Assembly: GCF_000367365.1 (NCBI RefSeq)
Contig: NZ_BARF01000074.1
Span: 1-64,000 of the forward strand
DNA from: Streptomyces prunicolor NBRC 13075
Lineage (GTDB): Bacteria > Actinomycetota > Actinomycetes > Streptomycetales > Streptomycetaceae
Direction: 5' to 3'
DNA: 64,000 nucleotides
This document shows, in pieces, positions 49,987-57,740 of the stretch. Both the position numbers and the translations under genes were made by a program. Position 1 is the first letter of the stretch. Each line of letters opens with the position of its first letter. The notes under the pieces are model-generated. The model was not told the origin of the DNA. It was given only the letters and a program-made list of their open reading frames with translations, and ran no database searches.

Positions 49987-50009
49987 GTGTCAGTGGCGGC
50001 TACTAGGGT
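49987..50009 (+). promoter_or_regulatory. RecA-NDp-like promoter of the MazG-like gene
   Basis: gTGTCAGTG (49987-49995), eight bases and TAGGGT (50004-50009) match tTGTCRGTG-N8-TAnnnT except the first, weakly conserved base. The -10 ends 6 bases before the ATG at 50016, so the mRNA should be leaderless. Confidence 0.7.
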
Positions 50010-50015
50010 TGTCGC

Positions 50016-50420
50016 ATGAGTTCTTCGCCCGCCGACCTGGTCCGCGAATTCCACCTGGCCTTCGGGCTCGACGCCCGCACCACACCCACCGAGGTCGCCC
50101 CCGACCTCGCCGCCCACCGGGGCGAACTGCTCGCCGAGGAGGCCGCGGAGGTCGCCGAGGTCTCGGTGAGCGGCCCCCTCGACCGGCTGGCGCACGAGCT
50201 GGCCGACGTCGTCTACGTCGCGTACGGCACAGCCCTCGTCCACGGCGTCGACCTCGACGCGGTGATCGCCGAGATCCACCGCGCCAACATGACCAAGATC
50301 GGCCCGGCCGGTGAGATCGCCCGCCGGGCCGACGGCAAGGTGCTCAAGGGGGAGCACTACGAGGCGCCGGATGTGGCGGGGGTGCTGCGCAAGCAGGGGT
50401 GGGACGCGGGCGACGAGTGA
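50016..50420 (+). CDS. MazG-like NTP pyrophosphohydrolase
   Basis: The 134-residue protein has the EExxE metal-binding helix (LLAEEAAEVAEV) and the following ELADVVYVAYG helix, then HRANMTKI, a set typical of all-alpha MazG/dUTPase-like pyrophosphohydrolases. These enzymes remove damaged or excess nucleotides. The putative damage-inducible promoter fits a house-cleaning role after DNA damage. There is no Shine-Dalgarno site before the ATG, in line with leaderless translation. miaB follows after 63 bases. Confidence 0.82.
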   Translation: MSSSPADLVREFHLAFGLDARTTPTEVAPDLAAHRGELLAEEAAEVAEVSVSGPLDRLAHELADVVYVAYGTALVHGVDLDAVIAEIHRANMTKIGPAGEIARRADGKVLKGEHYEAPDVAGVLRKQGWDAGDE

Positions 50421-50483
50421 CGTGAGCCCCGGCGGTTTTCGGCCGCCGGAGGAGCCACTCCCGGTACCGCCTACCCTTGTCAC

Positions 50484-50597
50484 ATGAGTAGCGGTGACCG
50501 GAGCGGGGCAGTGGACGTCAAAACGTACGAAGTGCGCACTTATGGGTGCCAGATGAACGTTCACGATGTTGAATGTTTTGGACCCTACGGGTTCTAG
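50484..50597 (+). pseudogene. miaB: 5' fragment of miaB, interrupted by prophage
   Basis: The first 28 codons encode the start of the tRNA-2-methylthio-N6-dimethylallyladenosine synthase (VRTYGCQMNVHD, including cluster Cys22). The usual continuation SERLSGLL is replaced by nine foreign codons and a TAG. RGEEG-type radical SAM and TRAM parts are absent from the window. The complete enzyme adds a methylthio group to i6A37 of tRNAs reading UNN codons. This fragment cannot be active. Confidence 0.9.
50530..50580. other. Left attachment junction (attL) of the prophage in miaB
   Basis: Homology to MiaB stops at about 50567, and base composition changes from GC-rich to about equal within a few bases. 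The last host-like stretch (from about 50538) has unusual T-ending codons for Streptomyces (ACT TAT, GTT, CAC GAT), so part of it may be phage-borne core sequence. The exact core cannot be fixed without attR. Confidence 0.7.
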
Positions 50598-50657
50598 TCT
50601 ATCACTGTGTGTCAACCCTGCTTACTTGCCGTAATGCCAGCGCCATAGAGGGCTGAA

Positions 50658-50697
50658 CAGAAGAACCCCCGACCATAATTGGTTAGGGGTTCTTCTG
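50658..50697. terminator. Terminator at the end of the prophage late operon
   Basis: CAGAAGAACCCC (50658-50669) pairs perfectly with GGGGTTCTTCTG (50686-50697). It stops the leftward late transcript 25 bases past the holin-like gene and before the miaB junction. Confidence 0.85.
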
Positions 50698-50721
50698 CAT
50701 TTAAGGAGCGGAAATGTGGTC

Positions 50722-50910
50722 TTACTTGAAGAACGCAAGAACAAGGGAGATGACAGTAAGTAGACCGATGATGAACGGGATGATGCGCCCGAGGTCATTC
50801 TTCTCTAGCTCCCTAATGCGTGCTTCATGGTCTGCTGTAGCCGTTAGGACGGCATCCAATTTTGTCTCAATGCGCGTGAGAGCAATGGCAACTTCATGGT
50901 CTTCATTCAT
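50722..50910 (-). CDS. Small one-helix membrane protein, holin-like
   Basis: The 62-residue protein starts MNEDHEVAIALTRIETKLDAV, an amphipathic helix like that of XhlA/haemolysin-type phage proteins, and ends in one hydrophobic helix (IIPFIIGLLTVISLVLAFF) plus Lys. The ATG at 50910 overlaps the TGA of the gene before it and has GGAG upstream. A longer frame to 51051 would duplicate coding of the upstream gene. It is the last gene of the late operon, and no endolysin is beside it. Confidence 0.7.
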   Translation of the reverse strand: MNEDHEVAIALTRIETKLDAVLTATADHEARIRELEKNDLGRIIPFIIGLLTVISLVLAFFK

Positions 50911-51395
50911 CAAGGGATATTCTCCGTTCCCGTGATGCGTAGGTTCACGTAGTCGCCGGATACTGCCTTGTCTCCAAGAGCAGTACGTCTTAGCCAAAAG
51001 TGCCTTACCTGTCCGGCATTCAAAGTGCCGATGCTTAGAGATGTTCCCCAAGAGGTTGTGACAGTTGGAGCCGTATTTTCATTGGCGATAGTTCCACTGT
51101 TGTAAGAAGCGACAGCCGCCGCAGATGCTGCATTGGTAGCAATGGCGATAGTTGCGCCTCCCGATAGCTGGTTGATGATGGCTACAGTCACGCTGTCTAC
51201 TGCATAGACGCCATCGTTGTAGATGAGCAAGCAGCGGTATTCAACGTCATGAGCGTCTGCATCTGCCGTAGTGATGGCATCGTAGAAACCATTTGTGGAA
51301 CCTGATGGAGCCGCATTAGATGCGTAGCCTCCTAGGCTCGTGCTTGTTGGTGAACCCAGAGAGCTAGCGCTAGAACTTCTGATAGCAAGTGACAT
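50910..51395 (-). CDS. Phage tail-associated protein, unidentified
   Basis: The 161-residue Ser/Ala/Thr-rich protein has a beta-strand-rich pattern (VTVAIINQLSGGATIAIATN, VRHFWLRRTALGDKAVSGDYVNLRI). It stands after the tail tip genes and before the holin-like gene, as expected for a minor tail or decoration protein. No domain was recognised. Confidence 0.65.
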   Translation of the reverse strand: MSLAIRSSSASSLGSPTSTSLGGYASNAAPSGSTNGFYDAITTADADAHDVEYRCLLIYNDGVYAVDSVTVAIINQLSGGATIAIATNAASAAAVASYNSGTIANENTAPTVTTSWGTSLSIGTLNAGQVRHFWLRRTALGDKAVSGDYVNLRITGTENIP

Positions 51396-51407
51396 GTCAT
51401 TACCTCC

Positions 51408-52112
51408 TTACGCAAACCACTTGTACGTGAGCTTGAGCACTGGCCTGTCAGAGCCAGTACGAACAAACCCGCCGTAGTAGTCCAATGAATTTGATGGCGC
51501 AGGACCGAACACGAAACCCTTAGAGGTTCCGGCTACGAATTCCTGTCCGATGGTGTTGCTGACATCAATAGTCTTGGTACCCGTACCGCTGAATGTGCTA
51601 CGGAACCTATCGTCATTAACACCTGAGCTAGTCCAGGTGCTAGGTGCTGATGTCTTGTTGTGTGTTCCGATGACTGCTGTTCCACCTGCGTTGTAGTACC
51701 ACTGTGAGGCAGTGAGGACTAGCTTTGCGTCGGTCACCGTTGCTCCTGATGGAATGCCCGTCACAGAGAACCCGCAAAGGCTCTTCTGGTTTCCATTGGT
51801 TGAGCTGTAATACCCCTGCATCAAGTTGGATGTGTAGGTGTTCACAGAGCCATTTGACTTGTAGCTCTGTCCAAAGGTGGCATTGAACGTCTTGGTCTGT
51901 GTATGCCACGAACCCGCCGGGGTTGGTGCTGCAACGCTCCAAGATAGGGTTACATCTGTCCTGAGAGAACCAGGACTATAAGGGTTGTCCTCGGGCTTCC
52001 AGGCTCCGCCATCCCAGTAGTAAGGGTTACGGGCAAGCCACTGTGTTCCGTCCCATACGCGCACGCTTTGAACCGAGACCCAAGCTGAGCCATCCCATAC
52101 GAACATTGACAT
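51408..52112 (-). CDS. Minor tail protein with WDG repeats
   Basis: The 234-residue protein begins with three short repeats (VWDGSAWV, VWDGTQWLA, YWDGGAWK), a pattern seen in tail-associated domains. A Thr/Ser/Gly-rich beta domain follows (ATVTDAKLVLTASQWYYNAGG; IGQEFVAGTSKGFVFGP), similar to DNRLRE-type receptor-binding domains. It probably takes part in host surface binding. Confidence 0.65.
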   Translation of the reverse strand: MSMFVWDGSAWVSVQSVRVWDGTQWLARNPYYWDGGAWKPEDNPYSPGSLRTDVTLSWSVAAPTPAGSWHTQTKTFNATFGQSYKSNGSVNTYTSNLMQGYYSSTNGNQKSLCGFSVTGIPSGATVTDAKLVLTASQWYYNAGGTAVIGTHNKTSAPSTWTSSGVNDDRFRSTFSGTGTKTIDVSNTIGQEFVAGTSKGFVFGPAPSNSLDYYGGFVRTGSDRPVLKLTYKWFA

Positions 52113-52118
52113 GGAATA

Positions 52119-52841
52119 TCACGCCCACTGGTCCGCAAAGCCCATAGGAGCAACCTGGATACCAGCGTTACCAATACCCGGCTTGTTGGTTGGGGTAGAT
52201 GCTGCATCCATAGCCGCATGAATTTGGAACGTGGTCGTTCCGCTGTTCAATGTGATAACGCATGTGCGCTCCCAGCTCTCGGCACCGGCTGTTGCTTGCG
52301 CTGAAAGCAGGAATGAGCGACCGACAGATGAAGTCAAGTCGTAGGTGTTTCCTGTCGTGGCACCCGTCCAGTTAAGACGCGCTCGCATAGATGATGACGA
52401 AAGAGGAATGGATGCTGTTCCACCCCATCCCACGAAAGCCTTAATGGCACGGCCACTGCTGTTGTTGTAGGCAAAGGTGGAGCCCCAAGCTGTGTAGGTT
52501 CCATTGAGGGCTGTCACGTCGGTTGTTGATGTAGCCAGAATGCCCGCAGCAGGGGCAGGCAGGCTCTGTGATGGCATAACCCATAGCTGACCAACCTGAG
52601 GGTTGCTAGGGGCCGTAGTGGACACCGTAGCGACACCTCCAAGAGGTACCCAAGCGTCGGTGTTATCTCTTGCCATCGTTAGGCCAGTGTCGACGACATA
52701 AGCGGCCTTAACGTCAGTAGGCAGAGAGGCTAGGTCTGTTGAGGTATCCACCTTCACAATGACCTGGTTCATGAGGTAGTCGTTAACGTCGTCTGCGGTC
52801 AATACCTCGTAGTCCGCGAACGTCTTTTGCATGTTTGGCAT
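52119..52841 (-). CDS. Minor tail or tail fibre protein
   Basis: The 240-residue protein starts with a helix typical of phage tail tip proteins (MQKTFADYEVLTADDVNDYLMNQV) and contains APSNPQVGQLWV, common where fibre segments begin, followed by beta-rich sequence. Probably a base-plate or fibre component. Confidence 0.7.
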   Translation of the reverse strand: MPNMQKTFADYEVLTADDVNDYLMNQVIVKVDTSTDLASLPTDVKAAYVVDTGLTMARDNTDAWVPLGGVATVSTTAPSNPQVGQLWVMPSQSLPAPAAGILATSTTDVTALNGTYTAWGSTFAYNNSSGRAIKAFVGWGGTASIPLSSSSMRARLNWTGATTGNTYDLTSSVGRSFLLSAQATAGAESWERTCVITLNSGTTTFQIHAAMDAASTPTNKPGIGNAGIQVAPMGFADQWA

Positions 52842-52855
52842 TTCTATATGTCTCC

Positions 52856-54040
52856 TTAATTGACGTCAAGCAAGTCAAGGGTGACTAGCCATGCGTCGGG
52901 TGTGATGTCGTGTTTGATAGCCATAACACGGAACGGCTTGTTGATGGTCACAGCCTCGCTGCTGTATTGAATGTTGACCATGTCGAACAGCTCTAGGCCG
53001 GCAACCTGGTCAACCGAAAATGTGGCGTTCCATCTAATGGTGTCCACGCGCAGTTCGGGTGCATCAAATTCATCGAGCACAACGGCTGCGTAGTCCTCTA
53101 CGTCGCCCTCGGTAGCAAAGTTGGTTGTCAGCTCTGTCTGTCGAGCACCCCAAGTTGCTACGGAAGTGTTGTTGGCGAACGGCCCGTAGACCGTTTCCAC
53201 GCTCGTGTAATTCAAGTCCTCGTCTACGCCACGCGTCAGGTTCCTGACGAAAATGTCGTTCACCATGATGCTGTCGTCGTAGGCAACCCCGAACCCGTCG
53301 ATGAGGTAGTAGGCCGCTAGCGGGTCATCGTCCACCTCTGCGTCATAGAAGTTGATGACAGGCTCTGAGGTGGGCAGGGAGCCGTTTCCGTACGCCTTCA
53401 CGACGTTGCTCTTGTCCACAAAGACAGAGCCAAGCTCAGTGTTCTGAGCCAGCATCAAATGGTTAACCAGGGTGCTTTCATAGTTGTTGTCGGCAAGGCT
53501 TGATGTTCCACCTTCTACGGTGAAGTCAATACCATGCTTTGTCAGTAGGTCCTCTACACGCTCGGCAAATGTGCCAGCCACAACACCCGCGCGGTTAATG
53601 TTCGCTAGGTCCTTAACCCGGTCGACTGCATAAAGGGTGACGTGAGACTTCTTTTCGGCGTCGTAGGACACCGTGACCCTTGAGATAGTGCCTGTGTACT
53701 GCGTTACCCATTCAGCGTCTACAAGAGCCTGTAGGCGCATCGGAACACCCATCTTGATATACGGGTTGGTGTTGGGGTCTACGTTTCCGTCAAAGATGTG
53801 AGCCTCTAGGGTTCCTACCTCAACCTCGGTATCAATGCTGTCTCCGCGCTTGGAGCCTCGCTCAATGCTGACACTGGTTGTGTCTCCGAGGATGTCTAGC
53901 CATTCAGTGTTCGGCTCGTAATTGTCAGCCTCAGCAGCACCCCCCAATTTGTATGCGCCGAGGGTTGAAGTAGTCAGAACAAAGATGTCTGGCTTAGCTG
54001 TCTGAACCTGCAACTTCAGGTTGTCGATAAGGTTAGTCAT
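52856..54040 (-). CDS. Minor tail protein (distal tail/tail tip component)
   Basis: The 394-residue protein lies directly after the tape measure gene (TGATG overlap), the usual place of distal tail or tail-associated proteins. SVSIERGSKRGDSIDTEVEVGTLEAHIFDG and the later beta-strands resemble siphophage minor tail proteins that form the hub. No enzymatic motif was seen. Confidence 0.78.
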   Translation of the reverse strand: MTNLIDNLKLQVQTAKPDIFVLTTSTLGAYKLGGAAEADNYEPNTEWLDILGDTTSVSIERGSKRGDSIDTEVEVGTLEAHIFDGNVDPNTNPYIKMGVPMRLQALVDAEWVTQYTGTISRVTVSYDAEKKSHVTLYAVDRVKDLANINRAGVVAGTFAERVEDLLTKHGIDFTVEGGTSSLADNNYESTLVNHLMLAQNTELGSVFVDKSNVVKAYGNGSLPTSEPVINFYDAEVDDDPLAAYYLIDGFGVAYDDSIMVNDIFVRNLTRGVDEDLNYTSVETVYGPFANNTSVATWGARQTELTTNFATEGDVEDYAAVVLDEFDAPELRVDTIRWNATFSVDQVAGLELFDMVNIQYSSEAVTINKPFRVMAIKHDITPDAWLVTLDLLDVN

Positions 54041-56472
54041 CAGCGCACCCCGTTCATGCGCTGGTAAGCCTTTAGAGCCTTGTCTACCTCACGACCAATG
54101 GCAACAGGGTCAGAACCAACCCCGGCATTGATGGTGATATTTACAGGTGCGCCAGAGCCGCCGAAAGCGGCCGTACCGGCTACAGCAGGCTGTACAGAAA
54201 GCCTTGCGCCAAAGTTGCCTGTGACTGTCTCGCCTAGGGCAATGGTGGCCTTCTTGACACCCTCGGTCTTCTTAAGGCCAAGAGCCAGACCCTCGGTAGT
54301 GAACTTACCAATTTCCATGAACACGCGGGAAGGAGACTTAATTTTCAGAACGCTCTTTGCTGCGTTGATGGCTCCCTGAACCACGCTCTTTGCTGCTGAT
54401 GCAACACTTCCCGCAACGGCCTTAATGCCGTTGATGAGACCTTGAATAATTTGCTTACCAGCGTTGTACAGCCAAGAACCCGCCCCGGAAAGTGCACCGA
54501 GGACAGAACCCTTTACGCCCTTGACCTTGCCGACGAGGCTGTTAATAGCGTCGCCAACGATGGTCTTAATGCCGCTCCAAGCCGTTGAAAGGTAGCTCTT
54601 GACGGAAGACCAGGCACCAGACCAATTGCTCTTGATGGTGTTTAGTCCACCTGAGATGGATGTCTTAACGCCATTGATGGCACCAGAGATAAGGCTCTTG
54701 ATGGCCGACCAAACACCAGAGACAATAGACTTAAGAAGGTTCCACTGCGCTAGCCAAAGAGCCTTGATGAGGCCGAGGTAGAGCGTGAAGTAGCCCTTAA
54801 TTTCTAGCCAGACAAGCTGTACGTAGTTGGAAATGGCCTTCCAGACACCCTGGAAAATGTTCTTGATGCCTTCCCAGACCTTTGACCAGTCACCTGAGAT
54901 GAGGCCAGTAACGACCTGGATAATTCCTCGGATGACCTGCATTACGCCTTCAATAATTCCCTTAATGAAGCCGAATGCCTGTGTCACATACGCGATGATG
55001 GTTGTGCCATGCTCATTCCAGAAAAGAACGATGGCGTCGAGAGCCGCTGAAATAAGCTCCTTGATGCTTTCAAAGACAGGGCCGGTTGTTGCCTTGAGCC
55101 AGTCCCATACGCCCTGGACGATGGTCCGGAACGTCTCAGACTTCTTGTAGGCGACCACGAACGCCCCTACAAGCAAGGCAATAGCCGCTACTACCAAACC
55201 AACCGGGTTGGCCAGCAGAGCCGCATTCCAGGCCCATGTAGCCGTAGCCACAATGCCTAGAGCGATAGCGAGAACACCGACACCAAGAGCCAGAGGCTTT
55301 AGCCAGTCCTGGTTTTTAGCAATGAAACCGATGGTGCTGTTAAGCGCGGGTAGAACGTTCTGAGCGAGGAAGTCAATAAGCCCCTGCTGTAGCTTTCGCT
55401 TGAAGATGTCAAGCTTTGCCGCAGCGTTGTCACGGAGCTTGTTTCCCATGTCGTCGGCAGCACCACCGACCTTGCCTAGTGCTTCGGTTGCCTTAGAGGG
55501 GTCAAGCGCCAAAAGCGCCTTCTGCATGTCCTCGGACTTGGTACCGAATAGAGCAAGTGCCGTAGCGTTTCGCTCGGCAGGGTCCTTAATGGCACGCAGG
55601 CCGTCAAAGACCTGGTCTAGAGCCTTCTTTGCCTTTGGTCCACCCTGGACAAAGACCTTCTGCATGTCCTTGCCGTTAAGACCAACGTTCTTGAAAGCGG
55701 CATCAACCTTGGCTCCTCCACCCTGAGCGATGAGGGTGAATTCCTTAAGGCTGTCTGCGACAACGTCAGTATCACGAGCACCCGCCTTCATTCCCTGGGA
55801 AAGTAGGCCGGTAGCATCAGCAGCGCTAAGCCCCATCTGACGAAACTGTGTGCTGTATTCGTTGAAGGTGTCCAAGAGGTCATCGGCTCTTGGTCCCATA
55901 GTCTGAAAACCGCGCGTGATGACGTCGAATGCTTCATCAGCATTCTTCGCAAGACCAGTCTTCATCATCTGGCCAACGGCATTAGTAGCCTGGCCTAGGT
56001 CAACCTCAAAGACATTGGCAAGGTCCAGAGCCTTTGTCGAGACGCTCTGAATTTGCTTGACGCTGGCATTTGGAGGGAACAAGCCAGCCGTCATGGTGGC
56101 TCGGATGCCGTCAGCCGCTTGCTGGAAGTCGTTGGCTACACCGTTGGCATAGAGCTTTCCGGCAGCCTTACCGACCTTGTCAGCTACAGCAGGGGTTGCC
56201 CCTAGCTGAGCTTCCAGGCGGGCCTTAATTTTGCCCTGCTCCATTGCCTCGCCGAGGCCTGCGACTAGGGCGGCCCCGAGGGCTGCACCAGCTCCCAGGG
56301 CAGCGGGGCCGGCAAGGCTGCGCAGGCTTGAGAGAGCGGAAGAAACGTGCGTTCTCGCGCTCTGTGCTAGCCCTCGCAGGCTGTTGCTTGTTGTCTGTGC
56401 AGCGGTCCTAATTCCGCTGGTTAGGTTCCGTGTGTTTGCCAACACGGAAACAGTGATGTTGTTTCTTGCCAT
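54040..56472 (-). CDS. Tail tape measure protein
   Basis: The 810-residue protein has a helical N-terminal part, a hydrophobic region with two possible membrane segments (LALGVGVLAIALGIVATA and VGLVVAAIALLVGAFVVAY, about 400-445) and Trp/Ser/Gly-rich repeats further on (VWSAIKSLISGAINGVKTSI). It is the longest gene of the prophage and sets tail length. The size predicts a tail of roughly 120 nm at the usual 1.5 angstrom per residue. The nearest strong ribosome site, GGAGGG, is 17 bases from the ATG. Confidence 0.92.
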   Translation of the reverse strand: MARNNITVSVLANTRNLTSGIRTAAQTTSNSLRGLAQSARTHVSSALSSLRSLAGPAALGAGAALGAALVAGLGEAMEQGKIKARLEAQLGATPAVADKVGKAAGKLYANGVANDFQQAADGIRATMTAGLFPPNASVKQIQSVSTKALDLANVFEVDLGQATNAVGQMMKTGLAKNADEAFDVITRGFQTMGPRADDLLDTFNEYSTQFRQMGLSAADATGLLSQGMKAGARDTDVVADSLKEFTLIAQGGGAKVDAAFKNVGLNGKDMQKVFVQGGPKAKKALDQVFDGLRAIKDPAERNATALALFGTKSEDMQKALLALDPSKATEALGKVGGAADDMGNKLRDNAAAKLDIFKRKLQQGLIDFLAQNVLPALNSTIGFIAKNQDWLKPLALGVGVLAIALGIVATATWAWNAALLANPVGLVVAAIALLVGAFVVAYKKSETFRTIVQGVWDWLKATTGPVFESIKELISAALDAIVLFWNEHGTTIIAYVTQAFGFIKGIIEGVMQVIRGIIQVVTGLISGDWSKVWEGIKNIFQGVWKAISNYVQLVWLEIKGYFTLYLGLIKALWLAQWNLLKSIVSGVWSAIKSLISGAINGVKTSISGGLNTIKSNWSGAWSSVKSYLSTAWSGIKTIVGDAINSLVGKVKGVKGSVLGALSGAGSWLYNAGKQIIQGLINGIKAVAGSVASAAKSVVQGAINAAKSVLKIKSPSRVFMEIGKFTTEGLALGLKKTEGVKKATIALGETVTGNFGARLSVQPAVAGTAAFGGSGAPVNITINAGVGSDPVAIGREVDKALKAYQRMNGVR

Positions 56473-56496
56473 GCGTGATGTGCCTAGTCGGCCCTC

Positions 56497-56927
56497 CTAA
56501 TGTCGTCTGTTCTGTCTGTCTACGTTGGCCTTATGCACCTTGAGGAAAGCTCGATATTCTCTCAAAGTAAGGTTGTCGTATTCGCTAGGTGCAATGCCAA
56601 GGTTCAAGCAAAAGGCTGCTTTGTTCTCTGCATCGTCATCTTCGGATGCCGGGGCCGAATACTGGCCCCAGCCGTCTTCATCAGGGGAGGTTACTTCTCC
56701 CCATTGTGGTTTGGGTCAAGGTCAACAAGCTCCGATAGGTCCTTCACGGACTTATTCTCGGCATCCTCAAACTTGTAAGTCGCATCCTCACGCTTCTTGA
56801 ACGTGAAGTAGAGAGCTGCGAGGAATACCTCTTCATCGCCGTTGGCAAGTTCCGACAGGCCCTTGCCTGTCAGCTTACGAATTACCTTCATCTCCTTGAA
56901 GGTAAGGTCTTCTGCTGTGTACTTCAT
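56497..56927 (-). CDS. Tail assembly chaperone, -1 frameshift product (gpGT-like)
   Basis: The fusion is made by reading 73 codons of the upstream chaperone to the slippery site at 56709-56715, shifting back one base, and continuing 70 more codons to the TAG at 56497. The second part (WGEVTSPDEDGWGQYSAP, then LREYRAFLKVH) has no start codon of its own. Total about 143 residues. Such G/GT pairs assist tape measure folding in siphophages. Confidence 0.75.
56691..56927 (-). CDS. Tail assembly chaperone, short form (gpG-like)
   Basis: The 78-residue acidic protein (starts MKYTAEDLTFKEMKVIRKLTG) sits between the tail tube region and the tape measure gene, where siphophages encode the tail assembly chaperone. 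It is also the N-terminal part of the frameshifted longer form. Confidence 0.78.
   Translation of the reverse strand: MKYTAEDLTFKEMKVIRKLTGKGLSELANGDEEVFLAALYFTFKKREDATYKFEDAENKSVKDLSELVDLDPNHNGEK
56709..56715 (-). other. Programmed -1 ribosomal frameshift site CCCAAAC
   Basis: On the coding strand the heptamer C-CCA-AAC lies in frame (GAC CCA AAC) five codons before the TAA of the short chaperone, and it fits X-XXY-YYZ exactly. The -1 frame is open from here to 56497. Confidence 0.75.
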
Positions 56928-56950
56928 GGTGTATCTCCTTAAATGAATGT

Positions 56951-57331
56951 CTAATTGTTTAGCTGGAAGTGAACGATAAGACTGTCTAGCTCTCGCTCAA
57001 TTTCAGCTACAGAACGAGCTTCGTTCTGTTCAAGAGCCTTGTTCATGAAGAACTTGGCCTGAATGTTGTGGTACATGCCGTAGTTCTGAACCCCGGCATA
57101 AGGCACCCTTGCGCCACCCGCACGAACGGTTGCCTTGCTCTTAGCCTTAGAAGGCTTGATAGAAGCGGCTAGGCGTCCGGACAACTTAGGGACTAGACCA
57201 TGCGCGCTTCTGTCGATAGTCCCTGCAATGCGCTGGAAAGCGTTCTGCAAGTCCGAAGCCTTTACGGAAAAGCCCTCTAGGCTTTCCACCACATGACCCA
57301 AGCCTTCTAGTGTTACCCGAACGCCCGCCAT
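56951..57331 (-). CDS. HK97 gp10-like neck/tail completion protein
   Basis: The 126-residue protein resembles the HK97 gp10 family: helical N-terminus, then SGRLAASIKPSKAKSKATVRAG and PYAGVQNYGMYHNIQAKFFMNKAL. These proteins sit at the head-tail interface. It lies after the tail tube gene here rather than before it, a mild departure from the HK97 order. Confidence 0.72.
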   Translation of the reverse strand: MAGVRVTLEGLGHVVESLEGFSVKASDLQNAFQRIAGTIDRSAHGLVPKLSGRLAASIKPSKAKSKATVRAGGARVPYAGVQNYGMYHNIQAKFFMNKALEQNEARSVAEIERELDSLIVHFQLNN

Positions 57332-57333
57332 AA

Positions 57334-57738
57334 TTACGCAGTCACCTTTGTTGGCTCGTCTGTGCAGTCGAGACGGAAGTCAAAAGTAAAGGTCTCGTTA
57401 GCGGTACCACCAACAGGTGGCTTAGAGCCGACCTTTACGCTTCCCGTAAAGTGTGGCTGTGTAGATGAAGCTGATGCATTTCCATGCGGAGCGAAGATGT
57501 AAGTAACCTCTTCGCCTGTGTTGTCCCATAGGTAAGACCAGAAAGAGCTAGTGTCAGTGCTCTGAACGGCAGAACCATCAAAGAACCACTGAACAGCACC
57601 ACCGGCCGCAGCATCGGCAAAAGTCGTTACATCCCCATCGGCCTCTTCATTCTGAAGCGTTACCTCAGAAACGTCAGCCATGTAGTCAGTACCGTCTACC
57701 TTGAGGGCAAGGGACTTACCCTTAATGCGTGTTGACAT
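57334..57738 (-). CDS. Major tail (tube) protein
   Basis: The 134-residue beta-rich protein begins MSTRIKGKSLALKVDGTDYMADVSEVTL and contains TFADAAAGGAVQWFFDGSAVQS, typical of siphophage tail tube monomers. Its place before the chaperones and tape measure supports this. Confidence 0.8.
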   Translation of the reverse strand: MSTRIKGKSLALKVDGTDYMADVSEVTLQNEEADGDVTTFADAAAGGAVQWFFDGSAVQSTDTSSFWSYLWDNTGEEVTYIFAPHGNASASSTQPHFTGSVKVGSKPPVGGTANETFTFDFRLDCTDEPTKVTA

Positions 57739-57740
57739 AT

